Source: Anaerolineae bacterium | Lineage (GTDB): Bacteria; Chloroflexota; Anaerolineae; B4-G1; DUEL01 | NCBI GenBank assembly: GCA_025062415.1 | Contig: JANXAH010000035.1 | Coordinates: 1 to 41,363 of the forward strand | Length of the DNA stretch: 41,363 nt | Reading direction: 5' to 3' | Shown: in pieces, positions 24,155 through 32,302 of the stretch | Position numbering within the stretch: the stretch's first letter is position 1 | Layout of the letters: each line of letters begins with the position of its first letter | Translations under genes and position numbers: made by a program | The notes under the pieces: model-generated | Told to the model about the DNA's origin: nothing | The model's input: only the letters and a program-made list of their open reading frames with translations | The model's database searches: none

Positions 24155-25825
24155 GTGTCTGTGGAGTATCCCAGGATTCAGTGTGTCCGCTGTGGTTATC
24201 AGGAGCGCTTCTACCGCGCACTGGAACAGTGTCCAAGGTGCGGTGGGGATTGGCTGGATGTCATTTACGACTACGGTCGCGTGGCCCAGGTCTGGCGGGA
24301 AGAGTTGCCCCGTCGCGCCAACACGATGTGGCGCTATCGGGAACTGTTGCCCCTGCGCGATGATGCAAACCGCATCAGCCTGGGTGAGGGAGGTACTCCT
24401 TTGTTGCGCGCGACCAACCTCAGCTTGATGCTGGGGACTCCCCATCTCTACATCAAGGATGAACGGCAGGGTCCAACCGGTTCCTTCAAAGATCGCCAGG
24501 CCTCTCTGGCCATCTCTGTAATGAAAGAACTGGGGGTCACCGAGGCAGTTCTGGCTTCTACGGGCAACGTGGCCATCTCCTACGCCGCCTACTCCGCCCG
24601 GGCCGGGATTAAAATCTGGGCTTTCCTGACCAGCCTGGTGCCCGCAGAAAAAATGCGGGAGGTCGCAATTTATGGGGCCCAGGTCATCAAGGTGACCGGG
24701 ACCTACGATCAGACCAAGCGAATTGCAGCCGACTTTGCCCGGCGGCGGGGGCTCTACTTGGACCGGGGGATTCGTTCCATCGCCGCGCGGGAGAGCATGA
24801 AGACTGTAGCGTTTGAGATCGCGGAGCAACTGGCGGCGTATCTGGGCCCCTCCTCTCCTTCGGTTCCCTGGCGGGCACCGGATTGGTATGTTCAGGCTGT
24901 CAGCGGTGGACTGGGACCGGTAGGCGTCTGGAAAGGATTTGAGGAACTCTACCGAATGGGCTTGATAGACCGGATGCCCCGGCTGGCCTGTATTCAGGCT
25001 GAGGGGTGTGCTCCGATGGTCCTTTCCTTTGAGAGAGGCTTGGATAAGGCCGAGCCTATATTGAACCCCCGGACCCGTATCATTACTGTCGCGACGGGTG
25101 ACCCTGGACCGGCCTATACCTTCCTGGCCCGAGTGATTCGGGAGCATGGAGGGGCTTTTGAGATGGCCAGCGATGAGGAGGCTTTCCGCGCGATCCACGT
25201 CCTGGCGAAATTGGAAGGCCTCTCCATGGAACCTGCGGCCGCGTTAGCGTTTGCCGGACTTTTCAAGCTGCTCAGCAAGGGTGTGATCCGTCGGGATGAG
25301 GTTGTCGTTGTGAACTGTTCTGGCCATACTTTCCCTGTAGAGAAACATCTTTTAGGAGAGGACTGGTTCCAGACCATAGAGGCCACCCGTGCACCGGCGC
25401 CAGAGGAGGGATTGTTGGGGTCTCTGGAGTCCCTGGGGCGGCATGCACAGCGTATCGCGATCCTGGAAGACGATCCTGGTGCCCGGCGGTTGCTCCGGCG
25501 GATTCTCCAGGCCCGCGGCCACTACCAGATTTTTGAGGCCGAGAACGGACGCCAGGGGCTGGAACTTATCCGTCGGGAGCGTCCGGATGCCATCCTTCTG
25601 GACCTGATGATGCCGGAACTGGATGGATTTGGCGTTTTAGAGGCGCTTCAGGAGGACGAGGACCTTCGGACTATCCCCGTGATCGTGATCACGGCGAAAG
25701 AACTGACTCCCGATGAACGAGCCCGGTTAAGTGGTCACATCCAGGCCCTTCTCCAGAAAGGAGATTTCACCGACGAGGAACTCCTCCGGGAAATCAGTGA
25801 GCGGGCAGGTGAGGAGATCCAATGA
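24155..25825 (+). CDS. thrC: Threonine synthase fused to a response-regulator receiver domain
   Basis: A 556-residue fusion. Residues 1-40 hold a Cys4 zinc ribbon (Cys10, 13, 26, 29). Residues about 50-405 are a PLP fold-type II enzyme, with Lys112 in PTGSFKDR for PLP, ASTGNVAISYAAYSARAG, and AVSGGLGPVGVWKGF for the phosphate; this matches threonine synthase, which turns O-phosphohomoserine to threonine. Residues about 432-550 are a complete receiver: Glu438-Asp439-Asp440, Asp483 in LLDLMMPELDG, Thr513 and Lys535. Such a fusion in an amino acid enzyme is unusual and suggests control by phosphorylation. The ORF starts at GTG 24155; GTG 24161 is an alternative. ATGA couples it to the histidine kinase gene. 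The precise substrate could differ within the PLP family. Confidence 0.9.
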   Translation: MSVEYPRIQCVRCGYQERFYRALEQCPRCGGDWLDVIYDYGRVAQVWREELPRRANTMWRYRELLPLRDDANRISLGEGGTPLLRATNLSLMLGTPHLYIKDERQGPTGSFKDRQASLAISVMKELGVTEAVLASTGNVAISYAAYSARAGIKIWAFLTSLVPAEKMREVAIYGAQVIKVTGTYDQTKRIAADFARRRGLYLDRGIRSIAARESMKTVAFEIAEQLAAYLGPSSPSVPWRAPDWYVQAVSGGLGPVGVWKGFEELYRMGLIDRMPRLACIQAEGCAPMVLSFERGLDKAEPILNPRTRIITVATGDPGPAYTFLARVIREHGGAFEMASDEEAFRAIHVLAKLEGLSMEPAAALAFAGLFKLLSKGVIRRDEVVVVNCSGHTFPVEKHLLGEDWFQTIEATRAPAPEEGLLGSLESLGRHAQRIAILEDDPGARRLLRRILQARGHYQIFEAENGRQGLELIRRERPDAILLDLMMPELDGFGVLEALQEDEDLRTIPVIVITAKELTPDERARLSGHIQALLQKGDFTDEELLREISERAGEEIQ

Positions 25826-27066
25826 ACCAGGAACCGATCCGGATTCTTTATGTAGAGGACGATCCATCCAGTGCTCGTCTGGTTCAGCGGATATTAGGAG
25901 CAGAGGGATTTGATGTGCGAGTGGTGACGGACGGAATTGCCGCACTGGAGGCAGCCCGTCAACTTCGCCCCGCGCTGATCCTGATGGATATCAACATCAG
26001 CGGACTGGACGGGTATGAGGTGACCACACGCCTTCGGTCCCTGGAGGAGCTGAGGGATGTGCCCATTATCGCGGTGACTGCTGCAACCCTGAAGGGGGAC
26101 CGAGAGCGAGCCCTGATTGCTGGTTGCGATGGCTATATCCCCAAGCCCATAGATGTGGACCGATTCCCGGAGCAAGTACGCTCGTTCCTGAGAGGCCTGC
26201 GGGAACGGATAGAGTCTCCCCAGGAAAAGGCTGAGTACTTGGTAGAATACAGTCGGCGCCTCGTGGAGCGGCTGGAGGAAAAAATCCGTGAACTGCAGAA
26301 GGCCAACGCGGAACTCCAGCGCTTAGACAAAATGAAGACCGACTTCATTATCCTGGCAGGCCATGAACTGCGCACTCCATTAACAGCTATTTACGGATAT
26401 GCTCAGATTCTGGCCTCCCTTCCTGATCTACCGGGTTCTGTGGATGAGGAAGGGAGCCCTCGGCATCTTGTTCACCAGGTCATCCAAGCTACCCGTCGTC
26501 TGGGCCAGGTGGTGGACGATATTCTGAATGTCTTCCTGATTGAGGCCAACAGGTTAGAACTGTGTCTTGGGCCAGTATCATTGAACTCTCTTATCCAGAA
26601 TGTAGTTCGGAACATTCGGAGCCTGGGGCCAGAGCGAAAGTTGACCTTTGAGTTTGAGGGATTGGAGAACTTGCCAACCTTGATAGGCGATTCTCAGCGG
26701 CTCTTTCAGGCTTTCTGGCATGTGGTCAGCAACGCCGTGAAGTACACTCCCGATGGAGGGAAAATCCGAATCTCGGGCCGGGTGGTAGACCACACCATTC
26801 ACGTGGTTATCCAAGATACAGGGATCGGGATTGACCCGGAAGACCGAGAGCGGGTCTTTGAGCGTTTCTACGTGGTGGAAAACACCATTCTCCATCACTC
26901 CAGCAAAACGGCTTTCAAAGGCGGGGGGTTGGGATTGGGGCTCAGCCTGGCCCGTGGGATTATAGAGGCTCACAAAGGAAGGATCTGGATTGAGAGTGAG
27001 GGCCGGGATGAGCAACGGCTTCCCGGGACGACGGTGCATATCCTGCTGCCGTTGCCGCAGACTTAG
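25822..27066 (+). CDS. Receiver-histidine kinase hybrid, coupled to ThrC-REC
   Basis: A 414-residue soluble sensor. A receiver domain (about 5-125) has Asp13-Asp14, Asp56 in LMDINIS and Lys108. A coiled linker (about 140-170) leads to HisKA with His181 in AGHELRTPL. The HATPase domain (about 280-412) has VSNAVKYTP, DTGIGI and GGGLGLGLSLARG. No TM or PAS domain is visible, so input comes through the receiver or a partner. ATG overlaps the previous stop by four bases, so the two proteins are made together and may form a phosphorelay. GAGGAG precedes the start. Confidence 0.93.
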   Translation: MNQEPIRILYVEDDPSSARLVQRILGAEGFDVRVVTDGIAALEAARQLRPALILMDINISGLDGYEVTTRLRSLEELRDVPIIAVTAATLKGDRERALIAGCDGYIPKPIDVDRFPEQVRSFLRGLRERIESPQEKAEYLVEYSRRLVERLEEKIRELQKANAELQRLDKMKTDFIILAGHELRTPLTAIYGYAQILASLPDLPGSVDEEGSPRHLVHQVIQATRRLGQVVDDILNVFLIEANRLELCLGPVSLNSLIQNVVRNIRSLGPERKLTFEFEGLENLPTLIGDSQRLFQAFWHVVSNAVKYTPDGGKIRISGRVVDHTIHVVIQDTGIGIDPEDRERVFERFYVVENTILHHSSKTAFKGGGLGLGLSLARGIIEAHKGRIWIESEGRDEQRLPGTTVHILLPLPQT

Positions 27067-27089
27067 AAGCCCGGCGGCTTGGTTTGCAT

Positions 27090-27986
27090 TTATACCCCCT
27101 GTGCGGAAGTTCTGGCTCCCAGAAGAACACTGAAAACCAGGATGAGACCTCCAATCCACTGAAGGAGGGTCAGGCGTTCTCCCAGCAACAGGAACGCCAG
27201 GACGAGGGAGACAACCAGTTCCAGCAGACTAATGAGGGCAGTTTCAATTCCTCCCAGCCGGCGCAGCCCGGCAAACATTAGCAGGCGGGAGATGACAGTG
27301 GTAACCCCCAGGGCGAGAATGGTTCCCCACCCTGCTTCCGAGATTGGTTCTATTGGCTTTCCCTGGGCGAGGCGTGCCAGTCCGACGGTGATCGCCATTG
27401 CGGTCAGGATGTACGGGGATGCCGTTTGCGAGGGAACGTCGGCAAGAATCCACTGTCCCATAACCAGGTGCCACCCATAGGTTGCCGCAGAGGCCGCCAT
27501 CAGCATAGCCCCAAGCCAGTTGGGCTCTCCCTCTCCGCCTCCAGTGAGAATGTACACCCCTGCTATGGCCATTCCAAGGCGAACCAGGGTTAACCGCCCC
27601 ACAGGCTGGCCCGAGGCTGCCAGAAAAATAACCACCCAGAGTACGTAGAGAGTGTTTAAGAAGGAAGCGCGGGATGCGTCCAGGCGCGAGAGGCCAGAGT
27701 AGTACAGGAGTGACCCAATTCCGTTGACCGCGCCGACTGCTAAACATCCCAGCAGTTCCTGCCAGGTGATGCGCTTTAGATAACTTCGCCCGAACAGCAG
27801 ATACCATCCCCAGAGAAGCAAAACAGCGACTAAAGTCCGGAGAGCGGCGAGAGTGAATGGGGTTACTCCGTTGGCATAGGCAAATTTGCCCAAGATGGGT
27901 GCCCATCCCAGGAAGAAAGTGGAGAGGACGGTATTGCGAATTGCCCGACGACGAATATCCTGCGAGAAACTAATCGTGCGTTGCAC
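27090..27986 (-). CDS. EamA-family (DMT) membrane transporter
   Basis: A 298-residue membrane protein with about ten TM helices arranged as two EamA repeats (about 15-140 and 155-290). Such carriers export or import amino acids or other metabolites; the substrate cannot be told, although the neighbouring threonine synthase makes amino-acid export a reasonable guess. The start is GTG at 27986, with AGGGTAGGG about 5 bases upstream. It converges on the histidine kinase with only 23 bases between stops. Confidence 0.9.
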   Translation of the reverse strand: MQRTISFSQDIRRRAIRNTVLSTFFLGWAPILGKFAYANGVTPFTLAALRTLVAVLLLWGWYLLFGRSYLKRITWQELLGCLAVGAVNGIGSLLYYSGLSRLDASRASFLNTLYVLWVVIFLAASGQPVGRLTLVRLGMAIAGVYILTGGGEGEPNWLGAMLMAASAATYGWHLVMGQWILADVPSQTASPYILTAMAITVGLARLAQGKPIEPISEAGWGTILALGVTTVISRLLMFAGLRRLGGIETALISLLELVVSLVLAFLLLGERLTLLQWIGGLILVFSVLLGARTSAQGV

Positions 27987-28005
27987 GTTGCCCTACCCTA
28001 ATGAA

Positions 28006-28033
28006 ATCATATCACGATCCTTGCTTAAAACAA
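28006..28033 (-). promoter_or_regulatory. Promoter of the EamA transporter
   Basis: On the minus strand TTGTTT and TATGAT are 16 bases apart, about 20 bases upstream of the GTG start. Confidence 0.55.
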
Positions 28034-28111
28034 CCTGTGAGTCGCGGGAATTTCGTATAGCCTAAAACTTGCCCTCAAGCAACAAGAATCAGTCCCGTAG
28101 CGCCACCCCCT

Positions 28112-28191
28112 CTGATGACTATACGAAACAACCGCGCGAAACACAGCGCCCAAGTATTTGCCAAGGGCTGATGACTACACGAAACCACCGC
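28112..28191 (+). repeat. Pair of 24-base direct repeats in the EamA-rplY gap
   Basis: CTGATGACTATACGAAACAACCGC (quoted in parts: CTGATGACTA, ACGAAAC, ACCGC) occurs at 28112-28135 and again at 28168-28191 with two changes, 56 bases apart. A related TTCGTATA lies inverted at 28052. The gap 27987-28307 otherwise holds only the promoters of the two flanking genes. The repeats lie just before the rplY promoter, so a regulator site is possible. Confidence 0.6.
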
Positions 28192-28215
28192 TTGCCCCCC
28201 CTGTCACCCTCCGGC

Positions 28216-28243
28216 TTGACAAAAATCTGCTTTGGATTAAAAT
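28216..28243 (+). promoter_or_regulatory. Promoter of the L25 gene
   Basis: A perfect TTGACA and TAAAAT are 16 bases apart. Transcription should begin near 28250, about 58 bases ahead of the ATG. Confidence 0.78.
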
Positions 28244-28252
28244 ATCGCCGCC

Positions 28253-28276
28253 AAGAGCGGGCGTTCCCCGCTTTTT
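28253..28276 (+). terminator. Terminator-like hairpin in the rplY leader
   Basis: AGCGGG and CCCGCT enclose CGTTC and are followed by TTTTT; the stem can grow to nine pairs with one G-T pair. It begins within a few bases of the expected transcription start, too early for a usual intrinsic terminator of that transcript. It could protect the 5' end, act as a protein-binding site or attenuator, or stop transcripts entering from upstream. Confidence 0.5.
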
Positions 28277-28307
28277 TGTTGATTGTGAATCTCAGGGGGA
28301 GGAAACG

Positions 28308-28958
28308 ATGCAGACTGAGCTGAGTTTAAATGCCGAGATTCGGACTGTTGTGGGCAAGAAGACAAAACAGCTTCGGGCCCGGGGATGGATCCCGGCAGTC
28401 CTTTATGGCCCGGGAGTGGAAAATCGCCTCCTTCAGATTCCCGCCAGCGAGGCTGAGACGGTCATCGCGCGGGCCGGCACCAGCCATCTGATTACGGTGA
28501 ATATCCGCGGCGATAAGGGCCCTGTCCAGGTCCTGCTCAAGGGATTCCAGCGGGACCCCATCCGTCGCAACCTGCTGCACGTTGACCTCTACCAGGTCGC
28601 AATGGACAAGCCTATCACAGTAGAGGTCCCAATTGTTCTGGTCGGCTCCTCGCCCGTTCTGGATCGCAAAGAGGGGATCCTGCTGCAGGGCAAGCAGACG
28701 CTGGAGATTGAGTGCCTGCCAAAGGACCTGATAGAGGCAGTTGAGGTGGACCTGAGCCTTCTGACGGAGGTAGACCAGCAGATCACCGTCGCCGACCTGG
28801 CCCTTCCTCCAACCATCCGGGTGCTGGACGACCCCGACGAAGTGATTGTACGGGTCAGCCCGCTGGAGGAAGAGGAGGAGATCGTTGAAGAAGTTCCGAC
28901 CACAGTGGAGCCGGAACTGATCCGTAAGCGGAAAGAAGAGGTGGAAGAAGAGGAGTGA
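28308..28958 (+). CDS. rplY: Large-subunit ribosomal protein bL25 (CTC form)
   Basis: A 216-residue protein of the long TL5/CTC type, which binds 5S rRNA in the 50S subunit. The N-terminal L25 domain (about 1-92) has KTKQLRARGWIPAVLYG and GFQRDPIRRNLLHVDLYQV; the C-terminal beta domain (about 95-185) contains IEVECLPKDLIEAVEVDLS-like strands. An acidic tail (EEEEEIVEEV, then KRKEEVEEEE) ends the protein. ATG 28308 is chosen over the track's 28158 because GGGGGAGGAAACG precedes it and the domain begins there. Confidence 0.93.
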   Translation: MQTELSLNAEIRTVVGKKTKQLRARGWIPAVLYGPGVENRLLQIPASEAETVIARAGTSHLITVNIRGDKGPVQVLLKGFQRDPIRRNLLHVDLYQVAMDKPITVEVPIVLVGSSPVLDRKEGILLQGKQTLEIECLPKDLIEAVEVDLSLLTEVDQQITVADLALPPTIRVLDDPDEVIVRVSPLEEEEEIVEEVPTTVEPELIRKRKEEVEEEE

Positions 28959-28982
28959 TTCCGCCTTTTCTTCTAATTAACA

Positions 28983-29030
28983 AAAACAGATTGCGGCCGT
29001 GGTCCGTTCGCCACGGCCGCAATCTGTTTT
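28983..29030. terminator. Perfect 20-bp bidirectional terminator
   Basis: A 20-base arm beginning AAAACAGATTGCGG pairs exactly with its complement around TCCGTTCG and ends in TTTT on the plus strand and TTTT on the minus strand. It ends both the L25 gene and the convergent KorB gene, whose TAA overlaps the right arm. Confidence 0.9.
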
Positions 29031-29901
29031 ACATCGCCTCCTCAAGAAGCCGCCGGACCTGCTCCGGAGTGAGTTTCTCCAGCGGCCGCGGGGCCAGTGG
29101 CCCTGCCCTCAGCGCTGGAACCTGCTCCTCGTAGGCGGGCCGGTCCTCCACCTGATAGAAAACCCCAATGGGAATCCGGTCCCCCCACTCCAGGGCCTTC
29201 GCAAAAGCCGCCATTTTGTCGGTGACGTCGTAGGTTGGATCGTCCTGGAGGTTGTAGACGCGGGGACGATAGTAGTCGTAGGAGTTCTGGCGATTGAAGG
29301 TGACACAGGGCTGGAAGACGTCTATCAGTGCATATCCCCGATGGCCCAGTGCCCGAACAATGGTCTCCGTCAGGTGGTTCAGGTCGCCGGACCAGGAGCG
29401 GGCGACGAAGGTCGCGCCCGCCGCCAGCGCCAGTGCGATGGGGTTAACCGGAAGTTCAAAGGACCCCCAGGGGGAAGTCTTGCTCACTCGCCCCCGGTCG
29501 CTGGTGGGAGAATATTGCCCTTTCGTCAGACCATAGATGCGGTTGTCCTGGATGATGTCCACCAGGCCGATGTTGCGACGGGCAGCGTGGAGCATATGAC
29601 CCAGCCCCTCCGCATAGGCATCGCCGTCGCCATGAGTACAGATGACCCGCAGGCCATGGTTGGCCAGCCGAACCCCCGTCGCCACAGGGACCGTCCGACC
29701 GTGCAGGGTCATATAGCCATTGGCGTGGGTGTAATCAGGGAGTTTGCTCCCACAGCCGATGCCGCTCACCAGCATGACCTGGTGCGGCGCCAGGCCCACC
29801 TGGGCCAGCGCCCGCTTGACCGCGTTCCAGATAGCAAAGTTCCCACACCCAGTACACCAGGTGGGACGAACAGGACTGGCAAAGTCGTCTACGGTAACCA
29901 T
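29029..29901 (-). CDS. korB: 2-oxoacid:ferredoxin oxidoreductase, beta subunit
   Basis: A 290-residue thiamine-diphosphate-binding subunit. Near the start WCTGCGNFAIWNAVKRAL and GIGCGSKLPDY are family motifs, and HGDGDAYAEG with IQDNRIYGLTKGQYSPTS forms the TPP/Mg motif. With the alpha/gamma subunit upstream it would decarboxylate a 2-oxoacid to acyl-CoA and reduce ferredoxin. The KorB-type length and the partner favour 2-oxoglutarate, but substrate calls in this family are weak. No Fe-S ferredoxin domain is fused. GGAGGAAACGCG precedes the ATG. It lies 42 bases after the alpha gene. Confidence 0.92.
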   Translation of the reverse strand: MVTVDDFASPVRPTWCTGCGNFAIWNAVKRALAQVGLAPHQVMLVSGIGCGSKLPDYTHANGYMTLHGRTVPVATGVRLANHGLRVICTHGDGDAYAEGLGHMLHAARRNIGLVDIIQDNRIYGLTKGQYSPTSDRGRVSKTSPWGSFELPVNPIALALAAGATFVARSWSGDLNHLTETIVRALGHRGYALIDVFQPCVTFNRQNSYDYYRPRVYNLQDDPTYDVTDKMAAFAKALEWGDRIPIGVFYQVEDRPAYEEQVPALRAGPLAPRPLEKLTPEQVRRLLEEAM

Positions 29902-29926
29902 CGCGTTTCCTCCATCAACGGAATCA

Positions 29927-29978
29927 GCAATACGCAGTACGGGCTATGCGTTGCGTATTCCGTATTCCGTGTTCCGCA
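29927..29978. repeat. Short periodic repeat running into the korA 3' end
   Basis: The stretch contains GCAATACGCA, TGCGTTGCGTATT, CGTATTCCGTATTCCG and CGTGTTCCGC, with AATACGCA inverted against TGCGTATT. Read on the minus strand inside korA it gives NTEYGIRNA before the stop. Confidence 0.7.
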
Positions 29979-31686
29979 AGATGTACTCCGGCGAAATGGG
30001 CCGGCCATCCCACTTGAGGATGCGGCGGGAGACGGTGTGACCCGTCGCCATCCGTAACAGATTTGCGAACTGGCCAGAGTAGTTGCCCTCCACAGCCACC
30101 GTCTCGCCCGTGAGCAGGCGCTCCACCCCTTCGGGCACGGGCCAGATATCGGTGAAATGGAGCATCCGGGCCCGAAGGCCCTGCTCGTTCAGCCGATCCA
30201 CCACCTCCCGCAGGGGCCCATAGGTGGAGCCCCACCCAACAAAGGTCAGACTGGCATCGTCTGAACCATAGACGGTGGGCAGGCGCATCTCGGCGCGGGC
30301 CGCCTCCAGTTTGCGCATCCGCTTTTCGTGCATCCGGCGGCGGTTCTCCGCGTTTTCTTCTATGTGGCCGTACTCGTCATGTTCATCGCTGGAGGAAGCG
30401 TAAACGGCCTTCGGATGGCCCGGAATGGCCCGCGGGGAGATGCCACTCTCGGTGAACCGATGGCGCTTGTACTCGCCCTCCAGATTCTCCAGTTCCGCCT
30501 CCGTCAGCAACTCGCCCCGGTCTATGACCACTGCGTCAAAGTTCAGGTCCTCGGGGGCCACATCCCGGACAGAGGTCGCCAGGTAGTGGTCGGAGAGGAC
30601 GATCACGGGGGTCTGGTAGCGCTCAGCGAAGTTGAAGGCCCGCCACCCGGCCTCAAAGGCCTGCTCCACCGTCCCCGGAGCCAGGACAATGCGCGGGAAT
30701 TCGCCCTGGGAAGCATGGAGGACGAAGAGGAGGTCGCCCTGTTCGGTTCGGGTCGCCAGGCCGGTGGAAGGACCGGGCCGCTGGGCTTCGTAGACGACGA
30801 CAGGGACCTCCGTCATCCCGGCCAGGCCAAGGGCCTCCACCATCAGGGAGAAGCCGCCACCGGAGGTGGGGGCCATCGCCCGGACGCCGGCGTATCCAGC
30901 GCCGATGGCCATGCAGAGGGCCGCGATCTCGTCCTCCACCTGAATCGTGACAACGCCGTACTCGGCCGCGTGGGCCGCCATCCACTCCAGGACGGGGCTA
31001 CCCGGCGTCATCGGATAGCCGGCGACGAAGCGACAGCCGCCCGCCAGCGCGCCCATCGCAAAGGCTTGGTTGCCATTGAGGAGAAGCCTTCGCGGCGCGC
31101 CCGGCACTGCCTCCATTCGGAAGGGAAAGTCGGCCTGGAAGGGGCGGGAGGCCTCCACTCCGGCCTCAATCACCCGCAGGTTGGCATCCACCACCGCCTG
31201 CCCCTTGCGGGCAAAGTTATCCCGCGCGACACTCTCAATGTACGTGGGATCAAACCCGATGAGCCCTGCAGCGACGGCGAAGACCAGGGTGTTGCGCATA
31301 ATGGCGCTTCCACCGGTCTCCTCCGCCCGTTTGGAGAGAGGGATAGGGAAATATTGAACGTCGGGCCGCCGAGGGATGTCGGGAAGTCCGTCTTTCTCGT
31401 CGTAGACGACGGCGCCGCCAGGAACAACAGCGCCGATGTGCCGCCGAACGGTCTCCTGGTCCAGCGCCAGGAGCAGGTGGACGGGCTCGGTGTGGCTGTA
31501 GAGGGGACGGCGAGCGATGCGGACGGTGAAGAAGTTATGGCCTCCGCGGATTCGGGAATGATAGTCGGGAAGGCCAAAAACGTGGAGCCCACCCCGCACC
31601 AGGGCCTGGGAGAAACCGACACCGCTGGATTCCAACCCCATCCCAGCCTCTCCACCGATGCGGATGGTCACTTCTGGGGTTTCCAT
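29944..31686 (-). CDS. korA: 2-oxoacid:ferredoxin oxidoreductase, fused gamma-alpha subunit
   Basis: A 580-residue protein. Residues about 5-185 are the gamma domain (GGEAGMGLESSGVGFSQALVRGG, then DYHSRIRGGHNFFTVRI). Residues about 200-560 are the alpha domain with NGNQAFAMGALAGGCRFVAGYPMTPGSP and TSGGGFSLMVEALGLAGMTEVPVV, which bind pyrimidine and substrate. This layout is typical of KorA. ATG 31686 has GGAGGTGCCTCT before it; the track start at 31950 lies in the upstream gene region. The last nine or so residues (NTEYGIRNA) come from an intergenic periodic repeat and are unlikely to matter to the fold. Confidence 0.92.
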   Translation of the reverse strand: METPEVTIRIGGEAGMGLESSGVGFSQALVRGGLHVFGLPDYHSRIRGGHNFFTVRIARRPLYSHTEPVHLLLALDQETVRRHIGAVVPGGAVVYDEKDGLPDIPRRPDVQYFPIPLSKRAEETGGSAIMRNTLVFAVAAGLIGFDPTYIESVARDNFARKGQAVVDANLRVIEAGVEASRPFQADFPFRMEAVPGAPRRLLLNGNQAFAMGALAGGCRFVAGYPMTPGSPVLEWMAAHAAEYGVVTIQVEDEIAALCMAIGAGYAGVRAMAPTSGGGFSLMVEALGLAGMTEVPVVVYEAQRPGPSTGLATRTEQGDLLFVLHASQGEFPRIVLAPGTVEQAFEAGWRAFNFAERYQTPVIVLSDHYLATSVRDVAPEDLNFDAVVIDRGELLTEAELENLEGEYKRHRFTESGISPRAIPGHPKAVYASSSDEHDEYGHIEENAENRRRMHEKRMRKLEAARAEMRLPTVYGSDDASLTFVGWGSTYGPLREVVDRLNEQGLRARMLHFTDIWPVPEGVERLLTGETVAVEGNYSGQFANLLRMATGHTVSRRILKWDGRPISPEYILRNTEYGIRNA

Positions 31687-31768
31687 AGAGGCACCTCCGT
31701 TTATACGTGTTGTGCGCAAGAAGAGCGGCGGGAATGTGAGAAACAGCGAGGGGATAAGCCGCGGATTT

Positions 31769-31796
31769 GTTTTATCATGGTCTGGGATTTTGTCAA
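31769..31796 (-). promoter_or_regulatory. Promoter of the korAB genes
   Basis: On the minus strand a perfect TTGACA and TAAAAC are 16 bases apart, about 80 bases upstream of the korA ATG. It diverges from the promoter at 31802. Confidence 0.6.
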
Positions 31797-31801
31797 GCCA
31801 A

Positions 31802-31830
31802 TTGCCCTCCCCGCCAAACAGTGGTATACT
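31802..31830 (+). promoter_or_regulatory. Promoter of the leaderless membrane-protein gene
   Basis: TTGCCC and TATACT are 17 bases apart. The transcription start, about seven bases after TATACT, falls at or next to the GTG at 31838. Confidence 0.75.
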
Positions 31831-31837
31831 CTCTCCC

Positions 31838-32302
31838 GTGACCAGCAAACCAACCGTCCAGCGGCCCTCGGCTACTTCGTACCGGCACCTGGTCCGGTGG
31901 CTGGCGATCCTCCTGGCTGCGGTGGGAATCGGGAACATCGGCCGGGCCATCGTTGCGGTTCAGTATATGCAGCGCCTTCCGGACCTTCCCCTGACGGTTC
32001 CACTCCCGTATCTGGCGGTAACGGGAGCAGGATGGGGGATCGTGTTGCTGGCCTGCGCTGCTGGGCTCTGGATGCTCCATTCCTGGAGTCGCCCGCTGAC
32101 CCTGGTCTGCGTGGCCCTCTTTCAGGCCCACACCTGGCTGAACCATCTGGCTTTTGATGCGTCGGACTACGCGTTCCAGACCCGGCCGCGGGACGCGCTG
32201 GTGAGCCTTCTCTTCCTGGCTCTTTTCTGGGGACTGTTGAACCTGCGCGGGGTACGTCGGGTGTTTAAAGAGCGCAAAGACACAAAGGCACGAAGAAATT
32301 AA
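31838..32302 (+). CDS. Small four-helix membrane protein, unknown function, probably leaderless
   Basis: A 154-residue protein with about four TM helices, at roughly 20-42, 52-78, 82-100 and 118-135. I do not recognise a family. The ORF track starts at 31658, inside the korA 5' end and its promoter; GTG 31838 is preferred because the promoter at 31802-31830 would start transcription there, giving a message with almost no leader. The C-terminal residues ERKDTKARRN come from an inverted repeat. The phosphoesterase follows 53 bases later. Confidence 0.75.
   Translation: MTSKPTVQRPSATSYRHLVRWLAILLAAVGIGNIGRAIVAVQYMQRLPDLPLTVPLPYLAVTGAGWGIVLLACAAGLWMLHSWSRPLTLVCVALFQAHTWLNHLAFDASDYAFQTRPRDALVSLLFLALFWGLLNLRGVRRVFKERKDTKARRN

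Noticed and set aside
28112-28191. Possible two-unit CRISPR remnant (24-base repeats ending near GAAAC, about 32-base spacer)
   Set aside because: Only two imperfect copies, no third unit at the same spacing on either side, and no cas genes in the window.
30328-32157. Plus-strand ORF of 609 residues
   Set aside because: It is antisense to korA and runs out of frame into the membrane protein gene; no domain is visible.
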